Assembly: GCF_000719865.1 (NCBI RefSeq)
Contig: NZ_JOID01000025.1
Coordinates: 1-64,000 of the forward strand
DNA: 64,000 bases
From: Streptomyces albus subsp. albus
GTDB lineage: Bacteria; Actinomycetota; Actinomycetes; Streptomycetales; Streptomycetaceae
Direction: 5' to 3'
Positions 57,707 through 64,000 of the stretch are shown in pieces (the stretch's first letter is position 1; every line of letters starts with the position of its first letter). The notes below the pieces were generated by a model that searched no databases, was not told the DNA's origin, and worked only from the letters and a program-made list of their open reading frames with translations. Made by a program: the position numbers and the translations under genes.

Positions 57707-59578
57707 GTGAACGACGCACACTCCGGGCGGTACGGGAGGCCCGAGGACGGCCGGGACCCCTACGTCTACGACCCGTACACCCAGCAGTACTACGACCCCT
57801 CCCAGGGCGGCGGCGACCCGGCGCAGGCCGGCCGGGCGCGCCGGCCGGACCAGCCGGAACAGCCGTACGACCCGTACGGTGCCCCCTACGGTGAGCAGGG
57901 CTCCTACGGTGAGCAGGGCTCCTACGGCGAGGGCACCTACGACCCGTACGGGTACCAGCAGCAGCCGCAAGGGCAGCAGCCCCAAGCCCAGCCCCAGTCC
58001 CAGCCCCAGCAGTTCGACGCCTACGGCCGCCCCCACCAGCCGTACCCGGACCAGCGGCAGCAGGGCTACGGCTACGACCCGGCCGCCTACGGCGCGGCGG
58101 GTCCCGCCACCACCGGACAGCAGCCGCAGCCGGGGACGTACGAGAGCCCGCACCCGTACCCGGGGCAGCAGACCGGGGACGAGACCTGGGTCCCCCGGCA
58201 GCAGGCCCGTACCGCGGAGTCCCCCGCGGGGCCGGCGCCCCGGCGCGCACCCGCCGCCGGCGGACGGGGTGACGGCCCGGGCGGCGGCGCGGACGGCGGG
58301 GGAGACCCCGGCTACCGCACCGAACAGTTCTCGTTCATCGAGGAGCCCGACGAGGACGCCGAGGACGTCATCGACTGGCTGAAGTTCGCCGAGACCCGCA
58401 CCGAGCGGCGCGACGAACGCAAACGGAAGGGCCGCAACCGGCTGGTCGCCCTGGTCGTGGTGCTCGTCCTCTCCCTGGTCGGCGGCGCCGGATACCTCTG
58501 GTACGCGGGCAAACTGCCCGGCCTGTCCGGTACCGGCGAGGGAACGCCGGCGGCCGGCGGCCCCCAGAAGCGCGACGTGATCATCGTGCATCTGCGGCAC
58601 ACCAAGGACGGCGGCAGCTCCACCGCGCTCCTGGTCGACAACGAGACGACCGGCAAGGGCACCACCCTGCTGCTGCCGAACGCCCTCGCGGTCTCCGCCG
58701 AGGGCGGCGGTTCCACGACGCTCGGCAGCTCCGTCGAGGAGGACGGCAACGGCCCGACCCGCGACGCCCTGAACACGCTGCTCGGCTCCGAGATCAAGCA
58801 CAGCTGGCGGCTCGACACCCCGTATCTGGAGAATCTCGTCGAACTGGTGGGCGGCGTCACCGTCGACACCGACGCCGACGTCCCGGGCGAGAAGAAGGGT
58901 GAGGAGCCGCTCGCGCGGAAGGGCGAGGACGTGAGCCTCGGCGGTCGGGCGGCCGTCGGCTACGCCACCCTGCTGCGCAAGGGCGAGGAGCAGACCGACC
59001 AGCTCCAGCGCTTCGGCCAGGTGATGCGGGCCGTGCTGCGGAAGATGCCCGGCGAGGCGGAGATGGCCACCGAGACGGTCCGCTCCCTCAACCAGATCGC
59101 CGACCCCTCGCTCACCGAGGCGCAGCTCGGCGCCTCCCTGGCCGAGCTGGGGGAGCAGGCCAAGGGCGGCGAGTACGCCACCGAACTGCTGCCCGTGCGG
59201 GCGGACGGCACCCTCGCCCCGGAGACCGCCGAGACCGTGGTCAAGGACGTCCTCGGCGGCAAGGTCACCAACGCCGACCCGGACGCCGCCCCGAGGATCA
59301 GCGTGCGCAACGCCACCGGCGACGACGCGGCCGCCGAGAAGGCGCGGGTCGCCCTGGTCAACGGCGGCTACACCGTGGTGAACGGCGGCAGCGCCGATGC
59401 CGCCCGGGAGCTCTCCCAGGTGACGTACACCGGTGCGGACCAGGCGGCGAAGGCCAAGGAGATCGCCATCACACTGGGCCTGCCGGAGAGCGCGGTGAAG
59501 AAGGGCAAGGGAGCCTCGAACGCCGATGTGACGGTGGTCCTGGGCCGGGACTACCGGGCCGGGACGGGCTCCCCCTAG
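57707..59578 (+). CDS. LytR-CpsA-Psr-like protein with LytR C-terminal domain, apparently lacking the catalytic core
   Basis: This 623-residue protein has a PYD/PYG and QQPQ repeat cytoplasmic N-terminus (1-200), an acidic block (EEPDEDAEDVIDWLKFAE), one membrane helix (LVALVVVLVLSLVGGAGYL, about 247-265), a degenerate LCP-like domain (about 285-470; LNTLLGSEIKHSWRLD, VELVGGVTVD) and a LytR_C domain (about 520-615). The Arg/Asp signature used by true LCP enzymes to move wall polymers is not visible where expected (HLRHTKDGGSSTALLVDN), so it may be a non-catalytic partner. GTG 57707 follows AAGGGAAGGGG. A hairpin ends it before rsfS. Confidence 0.8.
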   Translation: MNDAHSGRYGRPEDGRDPYVYDPYTQQYYDPSQGGGDPAQAGRARRPDQPEQPYDPYGAPYGEQGSYGEQGSYGEGTYDPYGYQQQPQGQQPQAQPQSQPQQFDAYGRPHQPYPDQRQQGYGYDPAAYGAAGPATTGQQPQPGTYESPHPYPGQQTGDETWVPRQQARTAESPAGPAPRRAPAAGGRGDGPGGGADGGGDPGYRTEQFSFIEEPDEDAEDVIDWLKFAETRTERRDERKRKGRNRLVALVVVLVLSLVGGAGYLWYAGKLPGLSGTGEGTPAAGGPQKRDVIIVHLRHTKDGGSSTALLVDNETTGKGTTLLLPNALAVSAEGGGSTTLGSSVEEDGNGPTRDALNTLLGSEIKHSWRLDTPYLENLVELVGGVTVDTDADVPGEKKGEEPLARKGEDVSLGGRAAVGYATLLRKGEEQTDQLQRFGQVMRAVLRKMPGEAEMATETVRSLNQIADPSLTEAQLGASLAELGEQAKGGEYATELLPVRADGTLAPETAETVVKDVLGGKVTNADPDAAPRISVRNATGDDAAAEKARVALVNGGYTVVNGGSADAARELSQVTYTGADQAAKAKEIAITLGLPESAVKKGKGASNADVTVVLGRDYRAGTGSP

Positions 59579-59607
59579 CCGGGGCCGCACCCCGGCCGCG
59601 GCCCCGG
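59579..59607 (+). terminator. Terminator after the LytR-like gene
   Basis: The perfect 10-base arms 59579-59588 and 59598-59607 lie immediately after the stop codon. Confidence 0.65.
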
Positions 59608-59717
59608 CGGACAAAGCCGTACGGCGCTGTCCGCCGGGCGTGCGATCCTGGATACCGGTCGTGGCGCCCACCGGGCACCGCGGCCGGTACTGACGTTCCC
59701 CGACCGAAAGCCTGCCT

Positions 59718-60158
59718 GTGACCGCCACGGACCGCTCCATCGAGCTGATCAACGCCGCCGCCCAGGCGGCCGCGGACAAGCTCGCGCACGACATCATCGC
59801 GTACGACGTCAGCGACGTGCTGTCGATCACCGACGCCTTTCTGCTCGCCTCGGCTCCCAACGACCGCCAGGTCAAGGCCATCGTCGACGAGATCGAGGAG
59901 CGGCTGAACAAGAAACTGGGCGTCAAGCCCGTGCGCCGCGAGGGCGACCGGGAGGCCCGCTGGGTGCTGCTCGACTACGTCGACATCGTCGTGCACGTCC
60001 AGCACAGCGAGGAGCGTGTCTTCTACGCGCTGGAGCGGCTCTGGAAGGACTGCCCGGAGCTGGAGCTGCCCGCCGACGCCGCCGCCACCCGGGGCCGGTC
60101 CGAGGAGTACGCCAGGAGCGCGGCCTCCGAGGCCGGGCAGGACGGTGAGCTGAACTGA
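59718..60158 (+). CDS. rsfS: Ribosome silencing factor RsfS
   Basis: This 146-residue protein binds L14 and blocks subunit joining when nutrients are short. The family core is present: DVSDVLSITDAFLLASAPNDRQVKAIVDEI in parts (VLSITDAFLLAS, NDRQVKAI), then REARWVLLDYVDIVVHV and RVFYALERLW. GTG 59718 is the start. It ends AACTGA, overlapping the apparent CTG start of the next gene by four bases. Confidence 0.95.
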   Translation: MTATDRSIELINAAAQAAADKLAHDIIAYDVSDVLSITDAFLLASAPNDRQVKAIVDEIEERLNKKLGVKPVRREGDREARWVLLDYVDIVVHVQHSEERVFYALERLWKDCPELELPADAAATRGRSEEYARSAASEAGQDGELN

Positions 60159-60808
60159 ACGGCAGCAGCAACGGCCGCGGCCGCCGCATCATCCTCTGGC
60201 GCCACGGCCAGACCGCCTGGAACGTGGAACGCCGCTTCCAGGGGACGACCGACATCGAGCTGACCGGCACCGGCGTCGCCCAGGCGCGCCGGGCCGCCCG
60301 GCTGCTGACCGCGCTGGAGCCGCAGGCGATCGTGGCCTCCGACCTCCGGCGCGCCGCCGACACGGCGGCCGAGCTGGCCGTTCTGTGCGGTCTGGAGGTC
60401 ACCCACGACGCGGGCCTGCGGGAAACCTTCGCCGGCAGCTGGCAGGGGCTGACCCACGAGGAGATCGTCGAGCGCTACGGCGAGCAGTACGCCCGCTGGA
60501 AGCGCGGCGAGGCGGTGCGCCGCGGCGGGGGCGAGCTGGAGACCGAGGTGGCCGACCGGGCGGCGCCCGTGGTCATGAGCCACGCCGACAAGCTCGCCGA
60601 CGGCGGCACGCTCGTCGTCGTCAGCCACGGCGGCACGATCCGCACCACCATCGGCCGGCTGCTCGGCCTGGACTCCCACCACTGGGAGGCGCTCGGCGGC
60701 CTCTCCAACTGCTGCTGGTCCGTGCTGAGCGAGGGCGTGCGCGGCTGGCGGCTCACCGAGCACAACGCCGGGACGCTGCCCGAGCCGGTGCTCGGCGACG
60801 ACACCTGA
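60155..60808 (+). CDS. Histidine phosphatase / phosphoglycerate mutase family protein, apparent CTG start
   Basis: This 217-residue enzyme of the RHG superfamily has catalytic His17 in LWRHGQTAWN, ETFAGSWQGL, and the second His in VVVSHGGTIR. The first ATG/GTG in frame is GTG 60224, which would remove the RHG motif. The only plausible upstream start is the CTG at 60155, inside CTGA shared with the rsfS stop; an in-frame stop lies at 60146. GGACGG and GGTGAG just before could bind the ribosome. A sequence error turning GTG to CTG is the main alternative. Phosphatase activity on a small phosphate ester is likely; the substrate is not known. Confidence 0.88.
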   Translation: MNGSSNGRGRRIILWRHGQTAWNVERRFQGTTDIELTGTGVAQARRAARLLTALEPQAIVASDLRRAADTAAELAVLCGLEVTHDAGLRETFAGSWQGLTHEEIVERYGEQYARWKRGEAVRRGGGELETEVADRAAPVVMSHADKLADGGTLVVVSHGGTIRTTIGRLLGLDSHHWEALGGLSNCCWSVLSEGVRGWRLTEHNAGTLPEPVLGDDT

Positions 60809-60862
60809 GAGCTGGCCCGTCCCGGCCGTTCGCCGGGCGTCCGGGGGTGCCCGGGGGCGGAT

Positions 60863-60892
60863 TTCTCATTCCGGCTGGTCACCGGTTAAGCT
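60863..60892 (+). promoter_or_regulatory. Promoter of the first tRNA-Ala
   Basis: TTCTCA (60863-60868), 18 bases, TAAGCT (60887-60892), about 52 bases before the tRNA. Confidence 0.45.
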
Positions 60893-60944
60893 TCTGCTCG
60901 TTCACAACGCGGCGGCGGAAACCCGGTCGGCGCGCGGCGAGCGC

Positions 60945-61017
60945 GGGGCTATAGCTCAGTTGGTAGAGCGCCTGCATGGCATGCAGGAGGTCAGGAGTTC
61001 AATTCTCCTTAGCTCCA
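60945..61017 (+). tRNA. tRNA-Ala(GGC), copy 1
   Basis: Acceptor GGGGCTA/TAGCTCC contains the G3-U70 wobble that identifies alanine tRNA. The anticodon stem is CCTGC/GCAGG with loop ATGGCAT (anticodon GGC). CCA is not encoded. It is identical to the copy at 63172. Confidence 0.97.
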
Positions 61018-61174
61018 CCCCCATTCGATCCCGTCTCCCTCCGGGGAGGCGGGATCGTCGCGTTGCGGGAGAAACCGGAACGACAGCGGCCGCGACCGGC
61101 GACTCCTGCGGGCGGGGCGCTGACCGGGCCGGTCCTCCCATGGCAGAATCGGACGCCGGAAGGGGAGGAGTCAG

Positions 61175-61336
61175 ATGCCGACGAGCGCGATCGAGGCGGC
61201 CGCCCGTCCTCCGGCCGGCACCGTGACCCTTCTCCACTGCCCCTCCTGCGGATCGGCCCTGGTCGCCCAGGTGCTCGGGGACAACGGCGGAGTCTCCTAC
61301 GTCTGCACGGCCTGCGGCCACAGCTGGAGTGACTGA
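61175..61336 (+). CDS. Small zinc-ribbon protein (53 aa)
   Basis: The frame encodes 53 residues with two CxxC pairs, LLHCPSCGSAL and VCTACGHSW, the layout of a zinc ribbon. ATG 61175 follows AAGGGGAGGAG. Its stop overlaps the start of the next gene (TGATG), so the two are coupled. It may bind nucleic acid or a partner protein; no specific function is known to me. Confidence 0.75.
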   Translation: MPTSAIEAAARPPAGTVTLLHCPSCGSALVAQVLGDNGGVSYVCTACGHSWSD

Positions 61337-61569
61337 TGGGTGCCCACAGCCGGAAATGCGACTGGTGCGGCAGCGGTACGCCCGTCGTGCGGGACATGGA
61401 GCCGCTCGACTCCGACTACCAGTACTGGTGCGAGGAGTGCGCGCGGGCCCTGATCATCGTCGGGGACCCGATCGAGACCTACCGCGAGCTCGACGGCGAG
61501 CCCATCTACGGCCGTCTGCTCGACGAGTACTGCACGCTGAAACGCTTCTACTCCTTCGCCACGGCCTGA
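61336..61569 (+). CDS. Small zinc-binding protein (77 aa)
   Basis: Two CxxC pairs (CDWCGSG and WCEECARAL) suggest one zinc site. The rest is mostly acidic (RELDGEPIYGRLLDEYC). ATG 61336 overlaps the preceding stop. The 3' end overlaps the convergent mannosyltransferase gene by 22 bases. With the preceding gene it forms a two-gene zinc-protein unit. Confidence 0.75.
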   Translation: MGAHSRKCDWCGSGTPVVRDMEPLDSDYQYWCEECARALIIVGDPIETYRELDGEPIYGRLLDEYCTLKRFYSFATA

Positions 61570-62984
61570 CGCGCCCCCGCCCCGGCCGGCACCGCCGCGG
61601 CCCCCGCCCCGGCTCCCGCCGCCTCGGCCGCCGTCGCGGCACGGCGCCGCAGAGCCCGTACGGCTACCACCGCGGTGAGACCTATGAAGGCCGCCCCGCA
61701 CAGCGGATAGCCGGCCGAGAGCAGCATCTGCCCGCCGTGCTGGCGCAGTTCCGCCCGCTCACCCGGGGTGTGCGGCACCCACCACAGGGCGTACGAGCAG
61801 AAGAGCAGCGCGGACGCGGCCGTGGCCGCCTTCCACACCCGCCGGCCGGATCGGTGCAGCGTCTCGGAGACCAGCAGCACCAGCAGGGGTATGCACCACA
61901 CCCAGTGGTGCGACCAGGAGACCGGGCTCACCAGCAGGGCCGTCATGGCGCAGGCCACGGTGGCCCAGGCGTCCAGCCCGGCCAGCAGCGCGGCCGTCCC
62001 GGCGGCCAGCCCGGCGACGGCCACCACCGCGGCGGCCCCGGCCCACCACAGCCCCGGGTCCGGGGTGTGCAGCAGCCGGGCGAGTGCCCCGCGCAGCGAC
62101 TGGTTGGCGGTCTGCTCGACGAGGCCGGGACGGTCCGTGCTGAACACCACCTCGGTCCAGAAGCGCCGCGAGTCGCGCGGCAGTGCCACCGCGGCCAGCA
62201 GGGCGGTCCCGAGGAACGCGGCGCACGCCGTCAGCGACTGCCGCAGCAACGGGTTCCAGAAGCCGGTACGGTCCCCGGCCCGGCCCGCCGGGCCCACGTG
62301 GCCCGCCGGCGCCGAACGCCGTCCGCGCAGCCGCTGCCAGCCCTTGACGGTGCCCGCCACCGCCAGCAGGACCGCGAACAGCGCGGGCGTCAGCTTGAGC
62401 CCCGCCGCGACCCCGATGCCGATACCGGCCCAGCGGTAGCCGGCGTCCCCGGGACGCCGGGAGAGGTCCCAGAGCACCAGTACCGCCAGCAGCAGATTTA
62501 TCTGGCCGTAGCGCAGCGTCGTCCAGACCGGCTCGCACCAGACCGCGGCGGCGGCCAGGGCGAGCGCCACCGCCGGGCGGGGCCACCACAGCGGGCGGCC
62601 CACCAGCCGCAGCGCGAGGTGGACGAGCACCACCAGCAGCGTCAGGTTCCCCGCGGTCGCCAGGGTCCGCATCTCGCCCACCCCGAGCAGGGTGAGCGGC
62701 ATGAACAGGAGCGCGGCGAACGGCGGATACGTATTGGGCAGCCGCGCCTCGGTGGCCCGCATCGCGTACAGGTCCGCGCCGGCGCGCGCGGCCCAGCCCT
62801 CGGCGCGGTAGACCATGAGGTCGATCATCGTGACGTCCGCCAGGCGCTGGGCGCACCAGAACACCGCGAAGGAGAGGAGGCAGAGCGTCAGGGCGGTGGA
62901 CAGCGGCCGGCCCCGGATCAGTTCACGCGTCGCCGGGGAGAGGGAGGGGGCGAGGGCCTTGTCGGCCGACTCCGTGGCGCTCAC
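61548..62984 (-). CDS. GT87-type (DUF2029) membrane mannosyltransferase
   Basis: This 478-residue protein has about ten membrane helices. After the first helix comes DLMVYRAEGWAARAGADLY, seen as DLMVYRAEG: the Asp in the first outer loop is the catalytic residue of GT-C polyprenol-phosphate-mannose transferases. LPNTYPPFAALLFMPL and SWSHHWVW are further family marks. It probably adds mannose to a lipoglycan or exported glycan at the outer membrane face. The start at 62984 (MSATESADK) is the first in frame. An Ala/Gly-rich tail ends it. Confidence 0.88.
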   Translation of the reverse strand: MSATESADKALAPSLSPATRELIRGRPLSTALTLCLLSFAVFWCAQRLADVTMIDLMVYRAEGWAARAGADLYAMRATEARLPNTYPPFAALLFMPLTLLGVGEMRTLATAGNLTLLVVLVHLALRLVGRPLWWPRPAVALALAAAAVWCEPVWTTLRYGQINLLLAVLVLWDLSRRPGDAGYRWAGIGIGVAAGLKLTPALFAVLLAVAGTVKGWQRLRGRRSAPAGHVGPAGRAGDRTGFWNPLLRQSLTACAAFLGTALLAAVALPRDSRRFWTEVVFSTDRPGLVEQTANQSLRGALARLLHTPDPGLWWAGAAAVVAVAGLAAGTAALLAGLDAWATVACAMTALLVSPVSWSHHWVWCIPLLVLLVSETLHRSGRRVWKAATAASALLFCSYALWWVPHTPGERAELRQHGGQMLLSAGYPLCGAAFIGLTAVVAVRALRRRAATAAEAAGAGAGAAAVPAGAGARQAVAKE

Positions 62985-63104
62985 GCTGCGGGGCTCCAGT
63001 CGGGTTCGGGGACGGACCCGGCTGTACTCCGGGCGCGGGGACCGATGCTAACCACCCGGGTACCCCGGTGGCGCCGGGCGATGATCCCGGCCGCGGGCAA
63101 TGAT

Positions 63105-63135
63105 TTGGCGCTGAGCGGTGGAGTCCGTGTAATGT
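63105..63135 (+). promoter_or_regulatory. Promoter of the second tRNA-Ala
   Basis: TTGGCG (63105-63110), 19 bases, TAATGT (63130-63135), about 36 bases before the tRNA. Confidence 0.6.
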
Positions 63136-63171
63136 TGGCGCAGCCGCCACGGGGAACCGGGGCAGAAGCAC

Positions 63172-63244
63172 GGGGCTATAGCTCAGTTGGTAGAGCGCCT
63201 GCATGGCATGCAGGAGGTCAGGAGTTCAATTCTCCTTAGCTCCA
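63172..63244 (+). tRNA. tRNA-Ala(GGC), copy 2
   Basis: All 73 bases are identical to the copy at 60945, with loop ATGGCAT, anticodon GGC and the G3-U70 pair. CCA is not encoded. The flanking sequences differ from copy 1 except for a few bases. Confidence 0.97.
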
Positions 63245-63276
63245 CAGTGAACACAGTGAGCCGCGCTTCACAGTGA

Positions 63277-63312
63277 ACAGAGCGGGCCGTCCGATCGGAC
63301 GGCCCGCTCTGT
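63277..63312 (+). terminator. tRNA-Ala terminator
   Basis: A perfect 36-base palindrome (arms 63277-63294 and 63295-63312) lies 32 bases after the tRNA. Two copies of CACAGTGAACA lie before it (63243-63253, 63269-63279). Confidence 0.85.
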
Positions 63313-63461
63313 CGTTCCTGTCGTTCCTGTCGTCCCCCGCCACCCCCGCCGTCAGCCCTCGGCGCGCCCGGCGGGGAGCGTACGGACGCCCGACGCGCGG
63401 TGCCCCGCCCGCGTCACCGGGACGCGGACGGGGCACCGGCAGCGGCCGTGCGCGGCCCGGC

Positions 63462-64000
63462 TCAGCCGCCGCCGCGCGGCAGCGCCTTGCGGCCGCCGGA
63501 GGGCGGCAGGGAGTTGCGCGGGGCCGGCGCCTCCTCCAGCCGCAGCGCCAGCTCGGGACAGCGGCGGACGGCCCGCTGCGCCTCGCCCTGGAGGTGCAGC
63601 GGCACGGGGGTGTCGGCCAGCACCGGATAGCCGTCCGGACCCTGCCGGACCAGCTCGGGGAGCACCCCCACGCAGATCAGCTGGCCCTTGCACAGGGTCC
63701 AGTCCACCATCAGCTTCTGCCCGCTGGGGATGCCCTCCTCCTGGTAGCCGGGCGACGGGAGCGGCAGCACACCGTGCGTGGGCCGGCCGCAGCCGCCCTG
63801 GAGCGCGTGCGCCGCCAGGTCGTCGGTGAAGGCGCTCAGCGAGGAGGTGAGGAACCGTACGGAGCCGTCCGGGTGCGCGCAGGCACCGCGGCCCTTCACC
63901 GACTGGGTGACCTGCCGGAGCGCCTCCAGCGCCGTACGGCCGCCGCCCCCCAGCACCTCGGCGAGCCCGGCCGCCGCCGCGGGCAGACCGAGCTTGCAGG
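63462..64000 (-). CDS. NuoF-like iron-sulphur protein, C-terminal part (runs off the right edge)
   Basis: The frame is open at base 64000 with CKLGLPAAAAGLAEVL, which fits the cysteine-rich 4Fe-4S region of NuoF/HoxF-type subunits (pattern PCxxG/K). KGRGACAHPDGSVRFL and the L/M-VDWTLCKGQLIC ferredoxin-like site follow, with the third cysteine in RRCPELAL. That C-terminal site resembles a 3Fe-4S ferredoxin fused to the NuoF core. The combination suggests a standalone electron-transfer flavoprotein rather than complex I, as no other nuo gene is here. The frame starts beyond the window. Confidence 0.75.
   Translation of the reverse strand, partial: CKLGLPAAAAGLAEVLGGGGRTALEALRQVTQSVKGRGACAHPDGSVRFLTSSLSAFTDDLAAHALQGGCGRPTHGVLPLPSPGYQEEGIPSGQKLMVDWTLCKGQLICVGVLPELVRQGPDGYPVLADTPVPLHLQGEAQRAVRRCPELALRLEEAPAPRNSLPPSGGRKALPRGGG

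Noticed and set aside
61329..63239. 636-residue plus-strand frame opposite the mannosyltransferase
   Set aside because: It is antisense to a clear ten-helix membrane protein; it is Arg/Gln/Gly-rich and runs into the tRNA.

Overview
The window is high-GC actinobacterial DNA and almost certainly a Streptomyces chromosome. Codons end mostly in G or C, GTG starts and leaderless transcripts are common, and the gene order tig-clpP1-clpP2-clpX, valS-folC-ndk, mreBCD-pbp2-rodA, rne-rplU-rpmA-obg, proB-proA, nadD-rsfS is the conserved Streptomyces core arrangement. No CRISPR array, rRNA gene or intact IS element is visible.

Layout. (1) 1-10,730: part of a type VII (ESX-like) secretion locus. It holds a polymorphic toxin with a C-terminal ADP-ribosyltransferase fold that is broken by a frameshift or deletion near position 255, two small accessory genes, EccD, a MinD/EspI-like ATPase, a three-ATPase EccC and a DUF6177-type protein. 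(2) 10,920-13,606: a membrane acyltransferase, a small membrane protein, an ArsC/Spx-like protein, tRNA-Gly(UCC) and tRNA-Pro(UGG). (3) 13,896-21,455: trigger factor, the two ClpP peptidases with a probable ClgR operator, ClpX, and three tandem paralogous membrane-anchored secreted proteins. (4) 21,574-26,813: valS, folC, a DUF4233 gene and ndk. (5) 27,131-33,423: the cell-wall elongation/sporulation cluster mreB, mreC, mreD, pbp2, rodA. (6) 33,545-39,387: a B12-binding radical SAM gene and its usual partner, a DUF2344 gene, now separated by a roughly 2.9-kb relic of a serine-integrase element. The element sits inside the 3' end of the radical SAM gene; the host's old 3' end lies orphaned and decayed at the far junction. 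(7) 39,605-46,497: a very large RNase E/G, L21, L27 and Obg. (8) 46,688-49,765: a GalE-like epimerase facing a TagF-like membrane protein whose stop codon is missing next to a C12 run. (9) 50,186-57,675: proB, a small gene, proA, two related membrane proteins, an M48 peptidase, a 54-residue membrane protein and nadD. (10) 57,707-64,000: a LytR/LCP-like protein, rsfS, a phosphoglycerate mutase-like gene, two identical tRNA-Ala(GGC) genes flanking two zinc-ribbon genes and a GT87-type mannosyltransferase, and the C-terminus of a NuoF-like iron-sulphur protein.

How it fits together: most genes are housekeeping (protein quality control, translation, cell-wall growth, proline and NAD synthesis). 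The accessory parts are the T7SS/toxin locus at the left edge and the integrase relic. The observations most worth following up are: the reconstructable attL/attR pair with a replaced gene C-terminus; two genes that appear to need CTG start codons; the set of about eight leaderless promoters with a nearly fixed -10-to-start spacing; the repeated basic micro-motif on both flanks of RNase E; and the broken ART toxin.
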